Assembly: GCF_020164475.1 (NCBI RefSeq)
Contig: NZ_JAIQWX010000014.1
Coordinates: 1-64,000 of the forward strand
Reading direction: 5' to 3'
DNA: 64,000 nucleotides
DNA from: Pseudomonas sp. REP124
Lineage (GTDB): Bacteria > Pseudomonadota > Gammaproteobacteria > Pseudomonadales > Pseudomonadaceae
The translations under genes and the position numbers were made by a program. Within the stretch, counting starts at the first letter, position 1. The number at the start of each line of letters is the position of its first letter. Under the pieces are notes generated by a model, which was not told where the DNA came from, did not search any database, and saw only the letters and a program-made list of their open reading frames with translations. Shown one piece after another: positions 27,550 through 37,359 of the stretch.

Positions 27550-28029
27550 ATGCATTTCCCGCACACATCACCACAGCAAGCCCAACTGCCGTTGCTGTTC
27601 GAGGCATTCCTGGCCCAGCCTCTGGCGCCGATCCTGGAGGAAGTGGTCGAGTCGCCCTGGAGCGCCGAACCCGAGGTCTTCAGTGAGCTGTCTCTACGTG
27701 GTGCGGCGGGGAATTGCCTGAACCTGCTGGCCCCGATCCTCAGGGAACTGAGCCAGGACAAGGACGCACGCTGGCTGACCCTGATCGCCCCGCCCGCCAG
27801 CGTGACCCAGGCGTGGCTTCGGGATGCCGGCCTCAATCGCGAACGCATCCTGCTGCTGCAACCGAGTGGCACCCAGAGCGCCCAGCAATTGACCTGCGAA
27901 GCCTTGCGTCTCGGTCGCAGTCATACAGTCGTCAGCTGGCTCAACCCGCTGAGCACCAGCGCGCGCCAACAACTGATCAGCGCCGCCCGGACCGGGGACG
28001 CACAAAGCCTGAATATTCGATTGGGTTAA
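27550..28029 (+). CDS. sulA: SulA-like SOS cell-division inhibitor
   Basis: 159 residues from ATG 27550 (MHFPHTSP), with GGAGG upstream. SulA/ImuA-type RecA-like remnant: FSELSLRGAAGNCLNLLAPIL, LTLIAPPASVTQAWLRDAG and SHTVVSWLNPLS. SulA binds FtsZ and blocks division while the SOS response is on. It shares the lexA SOS-box promoter. Two short hairpins without T runs (28034-28049 and 28053-28076) follow the stop. Confidence 0.93.
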   Translation: MHFPHTSPQQAQLPLLFEAFLAQPLAPILEEVVESPWSAEPEVFSELSLRGAAGNCLNLLAPILRELSQDKDARWLTLIAPPASVTQAWLRDAGLNRERILLLQPSGTQSAQQLTCEALRLGRSHTVVSWLNPLSTSARQQLISAARTGDAQSLNIRLG

Positions 28030-28112
28030 CGTCGCGCCTGAAACGGCGCAGGGCTTCTCCTGGGGCAGAGAAGCCGATCTGTGGCGGTATTGGCAGAAAC
28101 CGACGGGCGGGA

Positions 28113-28346
28113 TCAGTGCAGGACCCGCGGCCCCTCATCTTTTTCCAGTTCGCCTTCAACCAGGCGCCCGGCCATCTGCACACCAACGCTCAGCATCGCC
28201 TTGGCGACTTCGACATGCTGGCCTTGCAGGAACGCCTTGGCATCCTCCGAGAAATCCAAAGTAACCAGAGAACCCTCGTCCTCGGCCCTGCGCAGCTCGA
28301 TTCGGCCGTCTGGTAACTCGACAATTTCTAAAAAGGACGTTGGCAT
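28113..28346 (-). CDS. Conserved small protein (PA3009-like)
   Basis: 77 residues from ATG 28346 (MPTSFLEIVELPDGRIEL). A small mixed alpha/beta, acidic protein: a beta-hairpin-like N terminus (EIVELPDGRIELRRAEDEGSLVTLDFS as strands) followed by a helix with AKAMLSVGVQMAGRLVEGEL. No known domain or cysteine motif. It is convergent with sulA. Conserved position next to lexA-sulA in Pseudomonas supports a real gene; its function is unknown. Confidence 0.75.
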   Translation of the reverse strand: MPTSFLEIVELPDGRIELRRAEDEGSLVTLDFSEDAKAFLQGQHVEVAKAMLSVGVQMAGRLVEGELEKDEGPRVLH

Positions 28347-28501
28347 AAAGGTGTGTTCTCCAGGAAAGGCGGGGATTATATAGCCATCAATCGGGCTTCG
28401 CTCGGGATCTTGACCAGCTGCCACCACGAAGAGAAATTTCCGACAACTCTCTTCCCTCGAATGGCAGCCTTTGCGTGCCGCCCGTCAAAGACCCCTGACC
28501 C

Positions 28502-29026
28502 TCAGCATTCGTTCAAGCCTTCTCGAAAACGCAGCGCCAGGCTCTTGAGGTTCTGGCGCCAGCTCTCCAGTTCTTCACGGCTCAACTCATCGGGCGTTTC
28601 TTCTTCGTCGAGGTTCACCGCCTGAATCAAAGGCTGCGTGACGTCGCCCTTGGGCTTGCGGGGCGCACGAGGCGGCTGGAACAGCGCCGAGTGGGCCGCG
28701 AGCAGTCTGGCCAGCCAGGTTTCTGGATTGTTGGCCAGCTCGATCATCTCGGCCAATTCGGGAATGGCGATGGTTTCCAGCACTTCCCGAGTCAGCAGCG
28801 TTTCCGCGCGCTGGGAATTGGCCTGTGGCAGGCGATAGAACCCGGCGATTTCATGGCACAGACCCAACAGGGCGCCATACAGATGAAACAACGCCGATTC
28901 GCGACCCGCCTGAATCAGCGCCAGGGAATTCATCGACCGCGCCTCTTCAGCCTTGGCCAGCGCTTCCAGCGAAAGGCCGGCAAAATAAATCTTCTGGTTG
29001 GTACGGGTATAGAGTTCGTGGGCCAT
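28502..29026 (-). CDS. DUF6586 family protein (PA3010-like)
   Basis: 174 residues from ATG 29026 (MAHELYTRTNQKIYFAG) with GGAGG eight bases upstream. All-helical; the core contains AEEARSMNSLALIQAGRES-type helices and a variable acidic C-terminal linker NLDEEETPDELSREELESW. No catalytic motif is visible. It lies downstream of topA on the same strand but behind a terminator, so it is probably transcribed separately. Function unknown. Confidence 0.78.
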   Translation of the reverse strand: MAHELYTRTNQKIYFAGLSLEALAKAEEARSMNSLALIQAGRESALFHLYGALLGLCHEIAGFYRLPQANSQRAETLLTREVLETIAIPELAEMIELANNPETWLARLLAAHSALFQPPRAPRKPKGDVTQPLIQAVNLDEEETPDELSREELESWRQNLKSLALRFREGLNEC

Positions 29027-29103
29027 GACGGCAGCCTCCACAACGAAATGATGCATCACGCAGGTCGAACAGTGTCGGGGATCAACCGAGTCCACCGCAA
29101 GCG

Positions 29104-29137
29104 CAAAAAAAGGCCGCATGGTGACATGCGGCCTTTT
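29104..29137 (-). terminator. Intrinsic terminator of topA
   Basis: Minus-strand stem AAGGCCGCATG / CATGCGGCCTT, four-base loop, followed by a seven-T run. It lies just after the topA stop codon. Confidence 0.93.
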
Positions 29138-29151
29138 CGGTTCAGCTCAGA

Positions 29152-31779
29152 TCAAGACTTTGCGGCAGGCCGCTTGTCTTCAACGGTCCACTTGCCACCG
29201 TCGTAATACGCTTTCCAGCCGGTCGGCTTGCCGTCGACTTCGGTCTGCACGTATTGCTCCTTGGTCTTGCGGCTGTAGCGGATCACCGCAGGCAGGCCAT
29301 CCGGATCTTTCTTCGGTGCTTCACACAGGAAGTGATACTTCGGATCGATCTCGTCCTTGTGCGGGATGATCTCGGACACCAGCGGCGCACGGGTCTCGCG
29401 GTTTTTCGGGAACTGGCTGGCTGCCAGGAACAGGCCGGAAGCACCGTCGCGCAGGATGTAGGTGTCGTTGACCTTTTCGCATTTCAGCTCAGGCATCTTC
29501 ACCGGGTCCATCTTCGGCGGCGCCGCATCACCGCTCTTCAGCAGTTTGCGGGTGTTCTTGCAGGTCGGGTTGGTGCAACCGAAGAACTTGCCGAAACGAC
29601 CGGTCTTGAGTTGCATCTCGCTGCCACACTTGTCGCATTCCAGGCTCGGGCCTTCATAGCCCTTGATGCGATAGGTGCCCTCCTCGATCTCGTAGCCTGC
29701 GCAATCCGGGTTGTTACCGCAGATGTGCAGCTTGCGCTTCTCGTCGAGCAGATAGGCATCCATCGCCGTGCTGCAGATCGGGCAACGGTGTTTGCCACGC
29801 AGTACCAGCGATTCCGACTCACCTTCGTCGTCCGCGGCGATTTCATCGCCCGGCACCAGGTTGACGGTGGCCTTGCAGCGCTCTTTCGGTGGCAGGCTGT
29901 AGCCCGAGCAGCCGAGGAACACGCCGGTCGACGCGGTACGGATCTGCATCGGACGACCGCAGGTGGTGCACGGAATGTCGGTCATGACCGGCTGGTTGGC
30001 ACGCATGCCGTTGTCCGGGCTCTCGGCCACTTCGAGCTTCTTCTTGAAGTCGCCGTAGAACTCGTCCAGTACGTTCTTCCAGTCGCGTTCGCCCTGGGCC
30101 ACGTCATCGAGGTGCTCTTCCATGCCGGCGGTGAAGCCGTAGTCCATCAGGTTGGAGAAGCTCTCGGCCAGACGCTCGGTGACAATGTCGCCCATCTTTT
30201 CCGAGTAGAAACGACGGTTGTGCAGCGCCACGTAGCCGCGGTCCTGGATGGTGGAAATGATCGCCGCATAGGTCGAAGGACGACCGATACCGCGCTTTTC
30301 CATCTCCTTGACCAGGCTGGCTTCGGAGTAACGCGCCGGCGGCTTGGTGAAGTGCTGGGTCGGATCAAGCTGGATCAGCTTCATCGCATCGCCCTGGGCC
30401 ATGTCCGGCAGCACGTCATCATCGCCCGGCTTGGCGATTTGCGGCATCACGCGGGTGTAGCCGTCGAACTTGAGGATACGGCCCTTGGCACGCAGCTCGA
30501 AGTCGCCGGCAGCGACGGTGACCGTAGTCGACAGGTATTGCGCAGGCAACATCTGGCAAGCGAGGAACTGGCGCCAGATCAGCTCGTAGAGACGCTCGGC
30601 ATCGCGCTCCATGCCCGACAGCTTGGCCGGCGTGGTATTGGCGTCGGAAGGACGAATCGCTTCGTGAGCCTCTTGTGCGCCTTCCTTGCTGCTGTAGACG
30701 TTCGGAGTTTCGGGCAGGTACTTCTTGCCGAATTCGTCTTCAATATAAGTACGCGCCATCGCCACGGCATCGGCCGAGAGGTTGGTGGAGTCCGTACGCA
30801 TATAAGTGATGTAGCCGGCTTCGTACAGACGCTGGGCCATCATCATGGTTTTCTTCACACCGAAGCCCAGGCGGTTGCTCGCGGCCTGTTGCAGGGTGGA
30901 GGTAATGAACGGTGCCGACGGCTTGCTGCTGGTCGGTTTGTCTTCACGCTTGACGATGCTGTAGCTGGAAGCCTTGAGCTTTTCCAGCGCGGCCATGGCC
31001 TGGGCTTCGTTCAGCGGCTTGAAGGCTTCGCCTTTCTCGCGAGCGACTTCGAAACGCACGGATGCGCCTTTGGCGGTGCCCAGGTCAGCGTGGACTTCCC
31101 AGTACTCTTCCGGGATGAACGCGCGGATTTCACGCTCACGCTCGACCACCAGCTTTACCGCAACCGACTGCACGCGACCGGCAGACAGGCCGCGAGCGAT
31201 CTTGGCCCAGAGCAGCGGCGAAACCATGTAACCCACAACGCGGTCGAGGAAACGACGCGCCTGCTGGGCGTTTACACGGTCGATGTCCAGCTCGCCAGGC
31301 TCGGAGAAGGCTTCCTGGATGGCTTTCTTGGTGATTTCGTTGAACACCACCCGCTTGTAGCGGCTGTCGTCCCCACCGATGGCTTCGCGCAGGTGCCAGG
31401 CAATGGCTTCCCCCTCGCGATCCAAGTCGGTTGCGAGATAGATGGTGTCAGCATCCTTGGCGAGCCGGCGCAGCTCTTCGATGACCTTTTCCTTGCCTGG
31501 AAGGATCTCGTACTTGGCTTTCCAGCCATGATCGGGATCGACCCCCATGCGAGCGACCAGCTGCTTGCGTGCCTTTTCTTTCGGCGACAGCGCCGGCGCT
31601 TCGCCCCCAGCAGCCTTGCCGCGCTTGGCGGCAGGCTCTTTGGCGGCGCTAGCCGAACCGCTGGTGGGCAGGTCTCGGATATGGCCGATACTCGACTTCA
31701 CCACGTATTGGTTGCCCAGATACTTGTTGATGGTCTTGGCCTTAGCCGGGGATTCCACAATGACCAGCGATTTGCCCAT
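29152..31779 (-). CDS. topA: DNA topoisomerase I (TopA)
   Basis: 875 residues, type IA topoisomerase that relaxes negative supercoils. Toprim domain about 1-140 ([12 protein letters not shown], Asp118/Asp120 in TDLDREGE), transesterification core about 150-570 with active-site Tyr326 ([10 protein letters not shown]), then a C-terminal region with several four-cysteine zinc ribbons ([34 protein letters not shown]). An Ala/Lys-rich insert at 42-66 in the Toprim domain is characteristic of Pseudomonas TopA. Single gene with its own terminator. Confidence 0.98.
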   Translation of the reverse strand: MGKSLVIVESPAKAKTINKYLGNQYVVKSSIGHIRDLPTSGSASAAKEPAAKRGKAAGGEAPALSPKEKARKQLVARMGVDPDHGWKAKYEILPGKEKVIEELRRLAKDADTIYLATDLDREGEAIAWHLREAIGGDDSRYKRVVFNEITKKAIQEAFSEPGELDIDRVNAQQARRFLDRVVGYMVSPLLWAKIARGLSAGRVQSVAVKLVVEREREIRAFIPEEYWEVHADLGTAKGASVRFEVAREKGEAFKPLNEAQAMAALEKLKASSYSIVKREDKPTSSKPSAPFITSTLQQAASNRLGFGVKKTMMMAQRLYEAGYITYMRTDSTNLSADAVAMARTYIEDEFGKKYLPETPNVYSSKEGAQEAHEAIRPSDANTTPAKLSGMERDAERLYELIWRQFLACQMLPAQYLSTTVTVAAGDFELRAKGRILKFDGYTRVMPQIAKPGDDDVLPDMAQGDAMKLIQLDPTQHFTKPPARYSEASLVKEMEKRGIGRPSTYAAIISTIQDRGYVALHNRRFYSEKMGDIVTERLAESFSNLMDYGFTAGMEEHLDDVAQGERDWKNVLDEFYGDFKKKLEVAESPDNGMRANQPVMTDIPCTTCGRPMQIRTASTGVFLGCSGYSLPPKERCKATVNLVPGDEIAADDEGESESLVLRGKHRCPICSTAMDAYLLDEKRKLHICGNNPDCAGYEIEEGTYRIKGYEGPSLECDKCGSEMQLKTGRFGKFFGCTNPTCKNTRKLLKSGDAAPPKMDPVKMPELKCEKVNDTYILRDGASGLFLAASQFPKNRETRAPLVSEIIPHKDEIDPKYHFLCEAPKKDPDGLPAVIRYSRKTKEQYVQTEVDGKPTGWKAYYDGGKWTVEDKRPAAKS

Positions 31780-31893
31780 GGATCAGAAAATTCCTGAATT
31801 CTAGAAGTGAAAGGCGGTTGGCGCCTGACGCGGCACCGCTATATATAGTGGCTACAAGGTGAGGTCAAGCGCAGGGTTTTGCGCGCACTCAGC

Positions 31894-32130
31894 TCATGGC
31901 TTGTTAAAAACACTCTCTTCGGCCTGCACCAAAGCAAAGCGTGGCACCTGCTCGCCGTCAACTTCGACCGACTCCAGGAACATGCTCAAGGGACGTACCC
32001 AAAAGCCGTAATCGCCATACAGGGCTTGGTAAAAGACCACTTCTTCCTCGGTCTCGGAATGCCGCGCGACACTGAATACGCGGTACTGCGGACCTTTGTA
32101 ATGTTGGTAGAGCCCTGGTTGTATCGGCAT
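31894..32130 (-). CDS. DUF1653 domain protein
   Basis: 78 residues from ATG 32130 (MPIQPGLYQHYKGPQYRV), with GAGGG seven bases before it. DUF1653 signature: GLYQHYKGxxYRV near the start, VVFYQALYGDYGFWVRPLSMFLE in the middle. A small beta-barrel-like family of unknown function. The homologue occupies the same place between topA and fadA in P. aeruginosa. Confidence 0.9.
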   Translation of the reverse strand: MPIQPGLYQHYKGPQYRVFSVARHSETEEEVVFYQALYGDYGFWVRPLSMFLESVEVDGEQVPRFALVQAEESVFNKP

Positions 32131-32179
32131 GCTTCGGCCCTCACTCAAATTTTTTCAAAATAAAAACAAATTAAACCCG

Positions 32180-32212
32180 GAAAAACAAAAACCGGGGCAC
32201 TTGGCCCCGGCT
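32180..32212 (-). terminator. Intrinsic terminator of the fadBA operon
   Basis: Minus-strand stem CCGGGGC / GCCCCGG with a five-base loop, followed by TTTTTGTTTTT, 17 bases after the fadA stop. Confidence 0.9.
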
Positions 32213-32228
32213 TCCGTCAACGACTCGC

Positions 32229-33419
<1,191 letters not shown>

Positions 33420-33433
33420 CTAGTTGGGGGCGC

Positions 33434-35581
33434 TTAACCGAAGAAGCTCTGGCCGTTCTTGGCCATTTCGCGCAGCTTCGCGGTCGGGTGGTACAGCGCG
33501 CCCAAATCAGCGTACTGGTCAGCCAGGGCAACGAACTCGGCCACACCGATCGAATCGATGTAGCGCAGCGCACCGCCACGGAATGGAGGGAAACCAATAC
33601 CGTAGACCAGACCCATGTCGGCTTCGGCGGCGGTTTCGACGATGCCGTCTTCCAGGCAGCGTACGGTTTCCAGGCACAGCGGGATCATCATCCAGTTGAT
33701 GATGTCTTCGTCAGTGACTTCACGCTGTTCGAAGACAACTGGCTTGAGCACTTCAAGCACCGACGGATCGACGACTTTCTTCTGCTTGCCCTTCTTGTCG
33801 GCCTCGTAGGCGTAGAAACCCTTGCCGTTCTTCTGACCCAGACGATTGGCTTCGTACAGCGCGTCTACAGCCGAACGAGTGTCGTCTTTCATGCGGTCAG
33901 GGAAACCTTCAGCCATGACGTCGCGACCGTGGTGGCCGGTGTCGATGCCGACCACGTCCATCAGGTACGCCGGGCCCATCGGCCAGCCGAATTTTTCCAT
34001 GACCTTGTCGATGCGCACGAAGTCGACACCGGCGCTGACCAGTTTGGCGAAACCGCCGAAGTACGGGAACAGGACGCGGTTGACCAGGAAGCCCGGGCAG
34101 TCGTTGACCACGATCGGGTTCTTGCCCATTTTCTTGGCGTAGGCAACGGTGGTGGCAACGGCCAGTTCGCTGGACTTCTCGCCACGGATCACTTCCACCA
34201 GCGGCATCATGTGCACCGGGTTGAAGAAGTGCATGCCGACGAAGTTTTCCGGATGCTTGAGGGCCTTGGCCAGCAGGCTGATGGAAATGGTCGAGGTGTT
34301 GGAAGCGAGGATGGTGCCTTCCTTGACCTGGGATTCGACTTCGGCCAGAACGGCTTGCTTGACCTTAGGGTTCTCGACGACCGCTTCAACCACCAGGTCC
34401 ACGTGACCGAAATCACCGTAGGACAGGGTCGGGCGAATGCCGTTGAGCACTTCAGCCATTTTCGCGGCGGTCATGCGGCCTTTTTCGACACGACCAACCA
34501 GCAGTTTGGCGGCTTCGGCCAGCCCCTGCTCGATACCGTGCTCGTTGATGTCCTTCATCAGGATCGGCGTGCCTTTGGAAGCCGACTGATAAGCGATACC
34601 GCCACCCATGATGCCGGCGCCCAATACGGCGGCCTGCTTCACGTCCTTGGCGATTTCGTCGTAGGCCTTGGCCTTTTTCTTCAGTTCCTGATCGTTCAGG
34701 AACAGACCGATCAGGCTTTGTGCAGCCGGGGTCTTGGCCAGCTTCACGAAACCGGCGGCTTCGACTTCCAGCGCCTTGTCACGACCGAAGTTCGCGGCTT
34801 TCTGGATGGTCTTGATCGCTTCGACCGGTGCCGGGTAGTTAGGACCCGCCTGACCGGCTACGAAACCCTTGGCGGTTTCGAAAGCCATCATTTGCTCGAT
34901 GGCGTTGAGCTTGAGCTTTTCCAGCTTCGGCTGGCGCTTGGCCCTGTAATCGAACTCGCCGGAAATGGCGCGCTTGATCAGTTCCAGCGCAGCTTCCTGC
35001 AATTTCTCAGGGGCAACCACGGCATCGACGGCGCCGACTTTCAGCGCGTCTTCGGCACGGTTTTCCTTGCCGGCGGCAATCCATTCGATGGCGTTGTCGA
35101 CACCGATCAGACGCGGCATGCGCACGGTACCGCCGAAGCCCGGGTAGATGCCCAGCTTGACTTCCGGCAGGCCGATCTTGGCGTTGGTGGACATGACGCG
35201 GTAGTCCGCGGCCAGGCACATTTCCAGACCGCCACCCAGCGCAATGCCATTGATCGCGGCAACGGTCGGAACGTTGAGGTCTTCGAAATCGCTGAAAATC
35301 TTGTTGGCTTCCAAATTGCCAGCAACCAGCTCTGCATCCGGCAGCTTGAAGTTCTCGACAAATTCGGTGATGTCGGCGCCGACGATGAACACGTCCTTGC
35401 CACTGCTGACGATCACGCCCTTGATCGAAGCATCTGCCTTGATGGCGTCCACGGCCTGACGCAGTTCGTTCAGGGTTAGACGGTTGAACTTGTTGACGGA
35501 CTCACCCTTGAGGTCGAACTTCAGTTCGACGATACCACTTTCAAGAGCCTTAACCGTGATGGCTTTACCTTCGTAAATCAT
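33434..35581 (-). CDS. fadB: FadB, multifunctional fatty-acid oxidation alpha subunit
   Basis: 715 residues from ATG 35581 ([11 protein letters not shown]), with GGAG eight bases upstream. N-terminal enoyl-CoA hydratase/isomerase (about 1-190; oxyanion-hole region [16 protein letters not shown], catalytic Glu in [15 protein letters not shown]), linker, then 3-hydroxyacyl-CoA dehydrogenase (about 310-715; NAD motif [31 protein letters not shown]). It forms an alpha2-beta2 complex with FadA. In Pseudomonas fadBA is repressed by PsrA and induced by fatty acids; a PsrA-like site lies about 280 bases upstream. Confidence 0.98.
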   Translation of the reverse strand: MIYEGKAITVKALESGIVELKFDLKGESVNKFNRLTLNELRQAVDAIKADASIKGVIVSSGKDVFIVGADITEFVENFKLPDAELVAGNLEANKIFSDFEDLNVPTVAAINGIALGGGLEMCLAADYRVMSTNAKIGLPEVKLGIYPGFGGTVRMPRLIGVDNAIEWIAAGKENRAEDALKVGAVDAVVAPEKLQEAALELIKRAISGEFDYRAKRQPKLEKLKLNAIEQMMAFETAKGFVAGQAGPNYPAPVEAIKTIQKAANFGRDKALEVEAAGFVKLAKTPAAQSLIGLFLNDQELKKKAKAYDEIAKDVKQAAVLGAGIMGGGIAYQSASKGTPILMKDINEHGIEQGLAEAAKLLVGRVEKGRMTAAKMAEVLNGIRPTLSYGDFGHVDLVVEAVVENPKVKQAVLAEVESQVKEGTILASNTSTISISLLAKALKHPENFVGMHFFNPVHMMPLVEVIRGEKSSELAVATTVAYAKKMGKNPIVVNDCPGFLVNRVLFPYFGGFAKLVSAGVDFVRIDKVMEKFGWPMGPAYLMDVVGIDTGHHGRDVMAEGFPDRMKDDTRSAVDALYEANRLGQKNGKGFYAYEADKKGKQKKVVDPSVLEVLKPVVFEQREVTDEDIINWMMIPLCLETVRCLEDGIVETAAEADMGLVYGIGFPPFRGGALRYIDSIGVAEFVALADQYADLGALYHPTAKLREMAKNGQSFFG

Positions 35582-35709
35582 CAACTGATCTCCACGATAT
35601 GGAAGCTGAACAGTACACGTCGGAAGCAGGCGAAGGGCTGGCAGGGACGTCTTTCGTCGATGCTACGCCTATCCACCCGGCACACCCGCCAACGCGATAG
35701 TCGGGATTC

Positions 35710-35720
35710 TGTAGGAGCGG
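35710..35720. repeat. REP arm remnant
   Basis: TGTAGGAGCGG alone, without a partner arm. It looks like a degenerate end of a class A/C element. Confidence 0.5.
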
Positions 35721-35855
35721 TTTAAAAACAAACGCTCAATTCATACGCCCGTTTGATTTGGGTACGCCACCTTCACGGAATTTCCGCCAATTGTCAATCG
35801 CCCAAAATGCGGGTTGAAATGCGACTTTGCGGTCATTTCTGTAGGACAACGACCT

Positions 35856-35869
35856 AAAACATGCGTTTG
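35856..35869. promoter_or_regulatory. Candidate PsrA site upstream of fadBA
   Basis: AAAAC-ATGC-GTTTG differs from the (C/G)AAAC-N4-GTTT(G/C) motif only in the first base. It is 275-288 bases before the fadB start codon, so a long leader or an intermediate promoter would be needed. Confidence 0.5.
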
Positions 35870-36062
35870 CATGTAGAGACATTCATAGGATCAATCATTA
35901 GAAAAGTCGCCCTAATTCGCGGCAGCCTTTATTTAACAAGCTACGCTGGCGAAACCTCAGAAGGGATTTGTACGCCACTGGCGAATGCCGGACGCGAGAT
36001 GAAACAAAATTAATTTACCGGCCTGCCTGGCCATCCCGCCCGATGATGTTGTCGGGCTTTTT
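35870..36062 (+). ncRNA. Candidate small RNA ending at an orphan terminator
   Basis: A strong plus-strand terminator (36038-36062) has no plus-strand gene upstream: the nearest upstream gene, fadB, runs the other way, and no reading frame with a ribosome site occurs from 35582. The stretch can fold internally (CGCC-ACT-GGCG at 35973-35983; GGCC-TGCCT-GGCC at 36020-36032). I could not pick a confident promoter, so the 5-prime end is a guess. It does not match any Pseudomonas small RNA I can recall by sequence. Confidence 0.42.
36038..36062 (+). terminator. Orphan intrinsic terminator
   Basis: GCCCGA, eight-base loop, TCGGGC, five T residues. On the opposite strand there is no T run after the stem, so it acts on the plus strand only. 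Confidence 0.85.
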
Positions 36063-36081
36063 ATTTTCGCTTTCTGCTTTG

Positions 36082-36182
36082 TGTAGGAGCGAGCTTGCTC
36101 GCGATGGTGGACGCTACACCGCGGGGCATCAGGCTCCCAGCGTTATCGTTGACGTCCATCGCGAGCATGCTCGCTCCTACAG
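36082..36182. repeat. REPIN, class C
   Basis: Left arm GAGCTTGCTCGCG, right arm CGCGAGCATGCTC (one internal mismatch). Central block as in the copies at 1950, 47250 and 62126. Confidence 0.9.
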
Positions 36183-36189
36183 GGGTCTG

Positions 36190-36627
36190 CTACGCCAATG
36201 CCTTGAGAGTGGCATCGATGTGCTGCAAGACCTCGGCCTCGCCCTTCTCGCCCCAATACAGGGCGATCATCTGTTTGTCGGCCTCGACCTTGTAGACATT
36301 GCCCGGAAACTTTTCGAAATGATCGAGCAGCGCCCGATCCTCGCAAGGCTCCTGCCACTGGTTCACCCACAAGCCCGGTGATTTTTGCCAGAAACTCCAG
36401 CAGGCCGGCTGGGTACCGCGTCTGGGCCGGTGGTACTGCGCACACGGGTTTGGCGGCTCCTGACTGAGCCAGTGCGGCCATTCCTGAGGGGCGAGTTGCA
36501 TTGCCAGGCCGATGCGTCGCGCTTCCATGCGCAGGGCCATGCGACCACTCTGATGGCGCGAGGGGCGCAACCATGCCAGGGGGCTGAGAACCACCAGCAG
36601 GATTGACACCACTATCCAGACCGTCAT
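36190..36627 (-). CDS. Conserved hypothetical membrane-anchored protein
   Basis: 145 residues. A single N-terminal membrane segment (about 2-20, VWIVVSILLVVLSPLAWL), then a soluble domain with WPHWLSQEPPNPCAQYHRPRRG and a C-terminal YWGEKGEAEVLQHIDATLKAL. The N-in orientation is suggested by basic residues after the helix. Ribosome site GGGAG before the ATG. Divergent from the universal stress gene. No recognised domain; function unknown. Confidence 0.75.
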   Translation of the reverse strand: MTVWIVVSILLVVLSPLAWLRPSRHQSGRMALRMEARRIGLAMQLAPQEWPHWLSQEPPNPCAQYHRPRRGTQPACWSFWQKSPGLWVNQWQEPCEDRALLDHFEKFPGNVYKVEADKQMIALYWGEKGEAEVLQHIDATLKALA

Positions 36628-36731
36628 ATCTGTACTCCCGATTTTGAATGAGCGGATTGAGTCACTTTGGAACCAATGCGCTTGAAACCAGCCATACTTA
36701 CCAATATTGCGTTTCTCAGGAGGAGCACCTC

Positions 36732-37172
36732 ATGCCCTACGATCATATTCTGGTCGCTGTAGATCTCACCGAAGAGTGCGACCCTGTCATCCACCGCGCT
36801 CGCGAACTGGCGGTCGGCAACGGCGCAAAATTGTCCATGGTTCACATCGTCGAGCCAATGGCCATGGCCTTTGGCGGTGACGTGCCGATGGACCTGTCAC
36901 AACTGCAACAGCAGCAGTTCGACCAGGCCAAGGAGCGCCTCGATCGCCTGATCGTGAAGTATCCGGAGCTTTCCCGGGAAAACTGTCACCTGACCTACGG
37001 CCAGCCGCGCCAGGAGATTCACCACCTGGCCAAGGAACATAACTGCGACATGATCGTGGTGGGCAGTCACGGCCGACATGGCCTGGCATTGCTGCTGGGC
37101 TCTACCGCCAATGACGTCCTGCACGGCGCGCCTTGCGATGTGCTGGCGGTGCGCCTGCAAAGCAAAAACTGA
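36732..37172 (+). CDS. Universal stress protein (UspA family)
   Basis: 146 residues from ATG 36732 (MPYDHILVAVDL), with AGGAGGAG upstream; the longer in-frame start at 36648 has no support. A single Usp domain with the ATP-binding signature GSHGRHGLALLLGSTANDVLH near the C terminus, i.e. G-2x-G-9x-G(S/T), so it is probably the nucleotide-binding type. In the family it aids survival in stationary phase or low oxygen; the specific role here is not shown. Confidence 0.93.
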   Translation: MPYDHILVAVDLTEECDPVIHRARELAVGNGAKLSMVHIVEPMAMAFGGDVPMDLSQLQQQQFDQAKERLDRLIVKYPELSRENCHLTYGQPRQEIHHLAKEHNCDMIVVGSHGRHGLALLLGSTANDVLHGAPCDVLAVRLQSKN

Positions 37173-37182
37173 TCTCGACCTC

Positions 37183-37284
37183 TGTAGGAGCGAGCACGCT
37201 CGCGATGGTAGACAGAGCACCGCGGGGTTTCAGGTAGCCAGCGTCATCGTTGGCGACCATCGCGAGCAAGCTCGGCTCCTACAG
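37183..37284. repeat. REPIN, class C
   Basis: Left arm GAGCACGCTCGCG, right arm CGCGAGCAAGCTC, with two mismatched pairs between arms. Directly after the universal stress gene. Confidence 0.9.
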
Positions 37285-37306
37285 ATACAGGGATCGGGTC
37301 AGACGT

Positions 37307-37346
37307 GAAAAAGCCCGGCGCTCATCGCTGAACGCCGGGCTTTTTC
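37307..37346. terminator. Bidirectional terminator between the Usp gene and uup
   Basis: AAAAGCCCGGCG / CGCCGGGCTTTTT stem between convergent genes; A and T runs flank both sides. Confidence 0.92.
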
Positions 37347-37359
37347 ATGGCCGGATCAA

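Noticed and set aside
28034..28076. Terminator after sulA
   Set aside because: Two hairpins are present but no T run follows either, so I do not call an intrinsic terminator.
29254..31797. 847-codon open frame on the plus strand opposite topA
   Set aside because: It is the antisense shadow of a high-GC gene; no ribosome site or family resemblance, and its protein is a low-complexity mix rich in Arg, His and Gln.
33488..35479. 663-codon frame opposite fadB, and similar long antisense frames opposite ccoN1 (58693-60246), uup (38029-39315) and acnA
   Set aside because: All follow from codon bias at the third position of the true genes. None has a start context, domain or operon logic.
35840..35865. 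GacA-type upstream site (TGTAAG-N6-CTTACA) that would make the candidate small RNA an Rsm RNA
   Set aside because: The sequence TGTAGG-N7-CCTAAA has the wrong spacing and mismatches, and the transcript lacks the repeated AGGA loops expected of RsmX/Y/Z.
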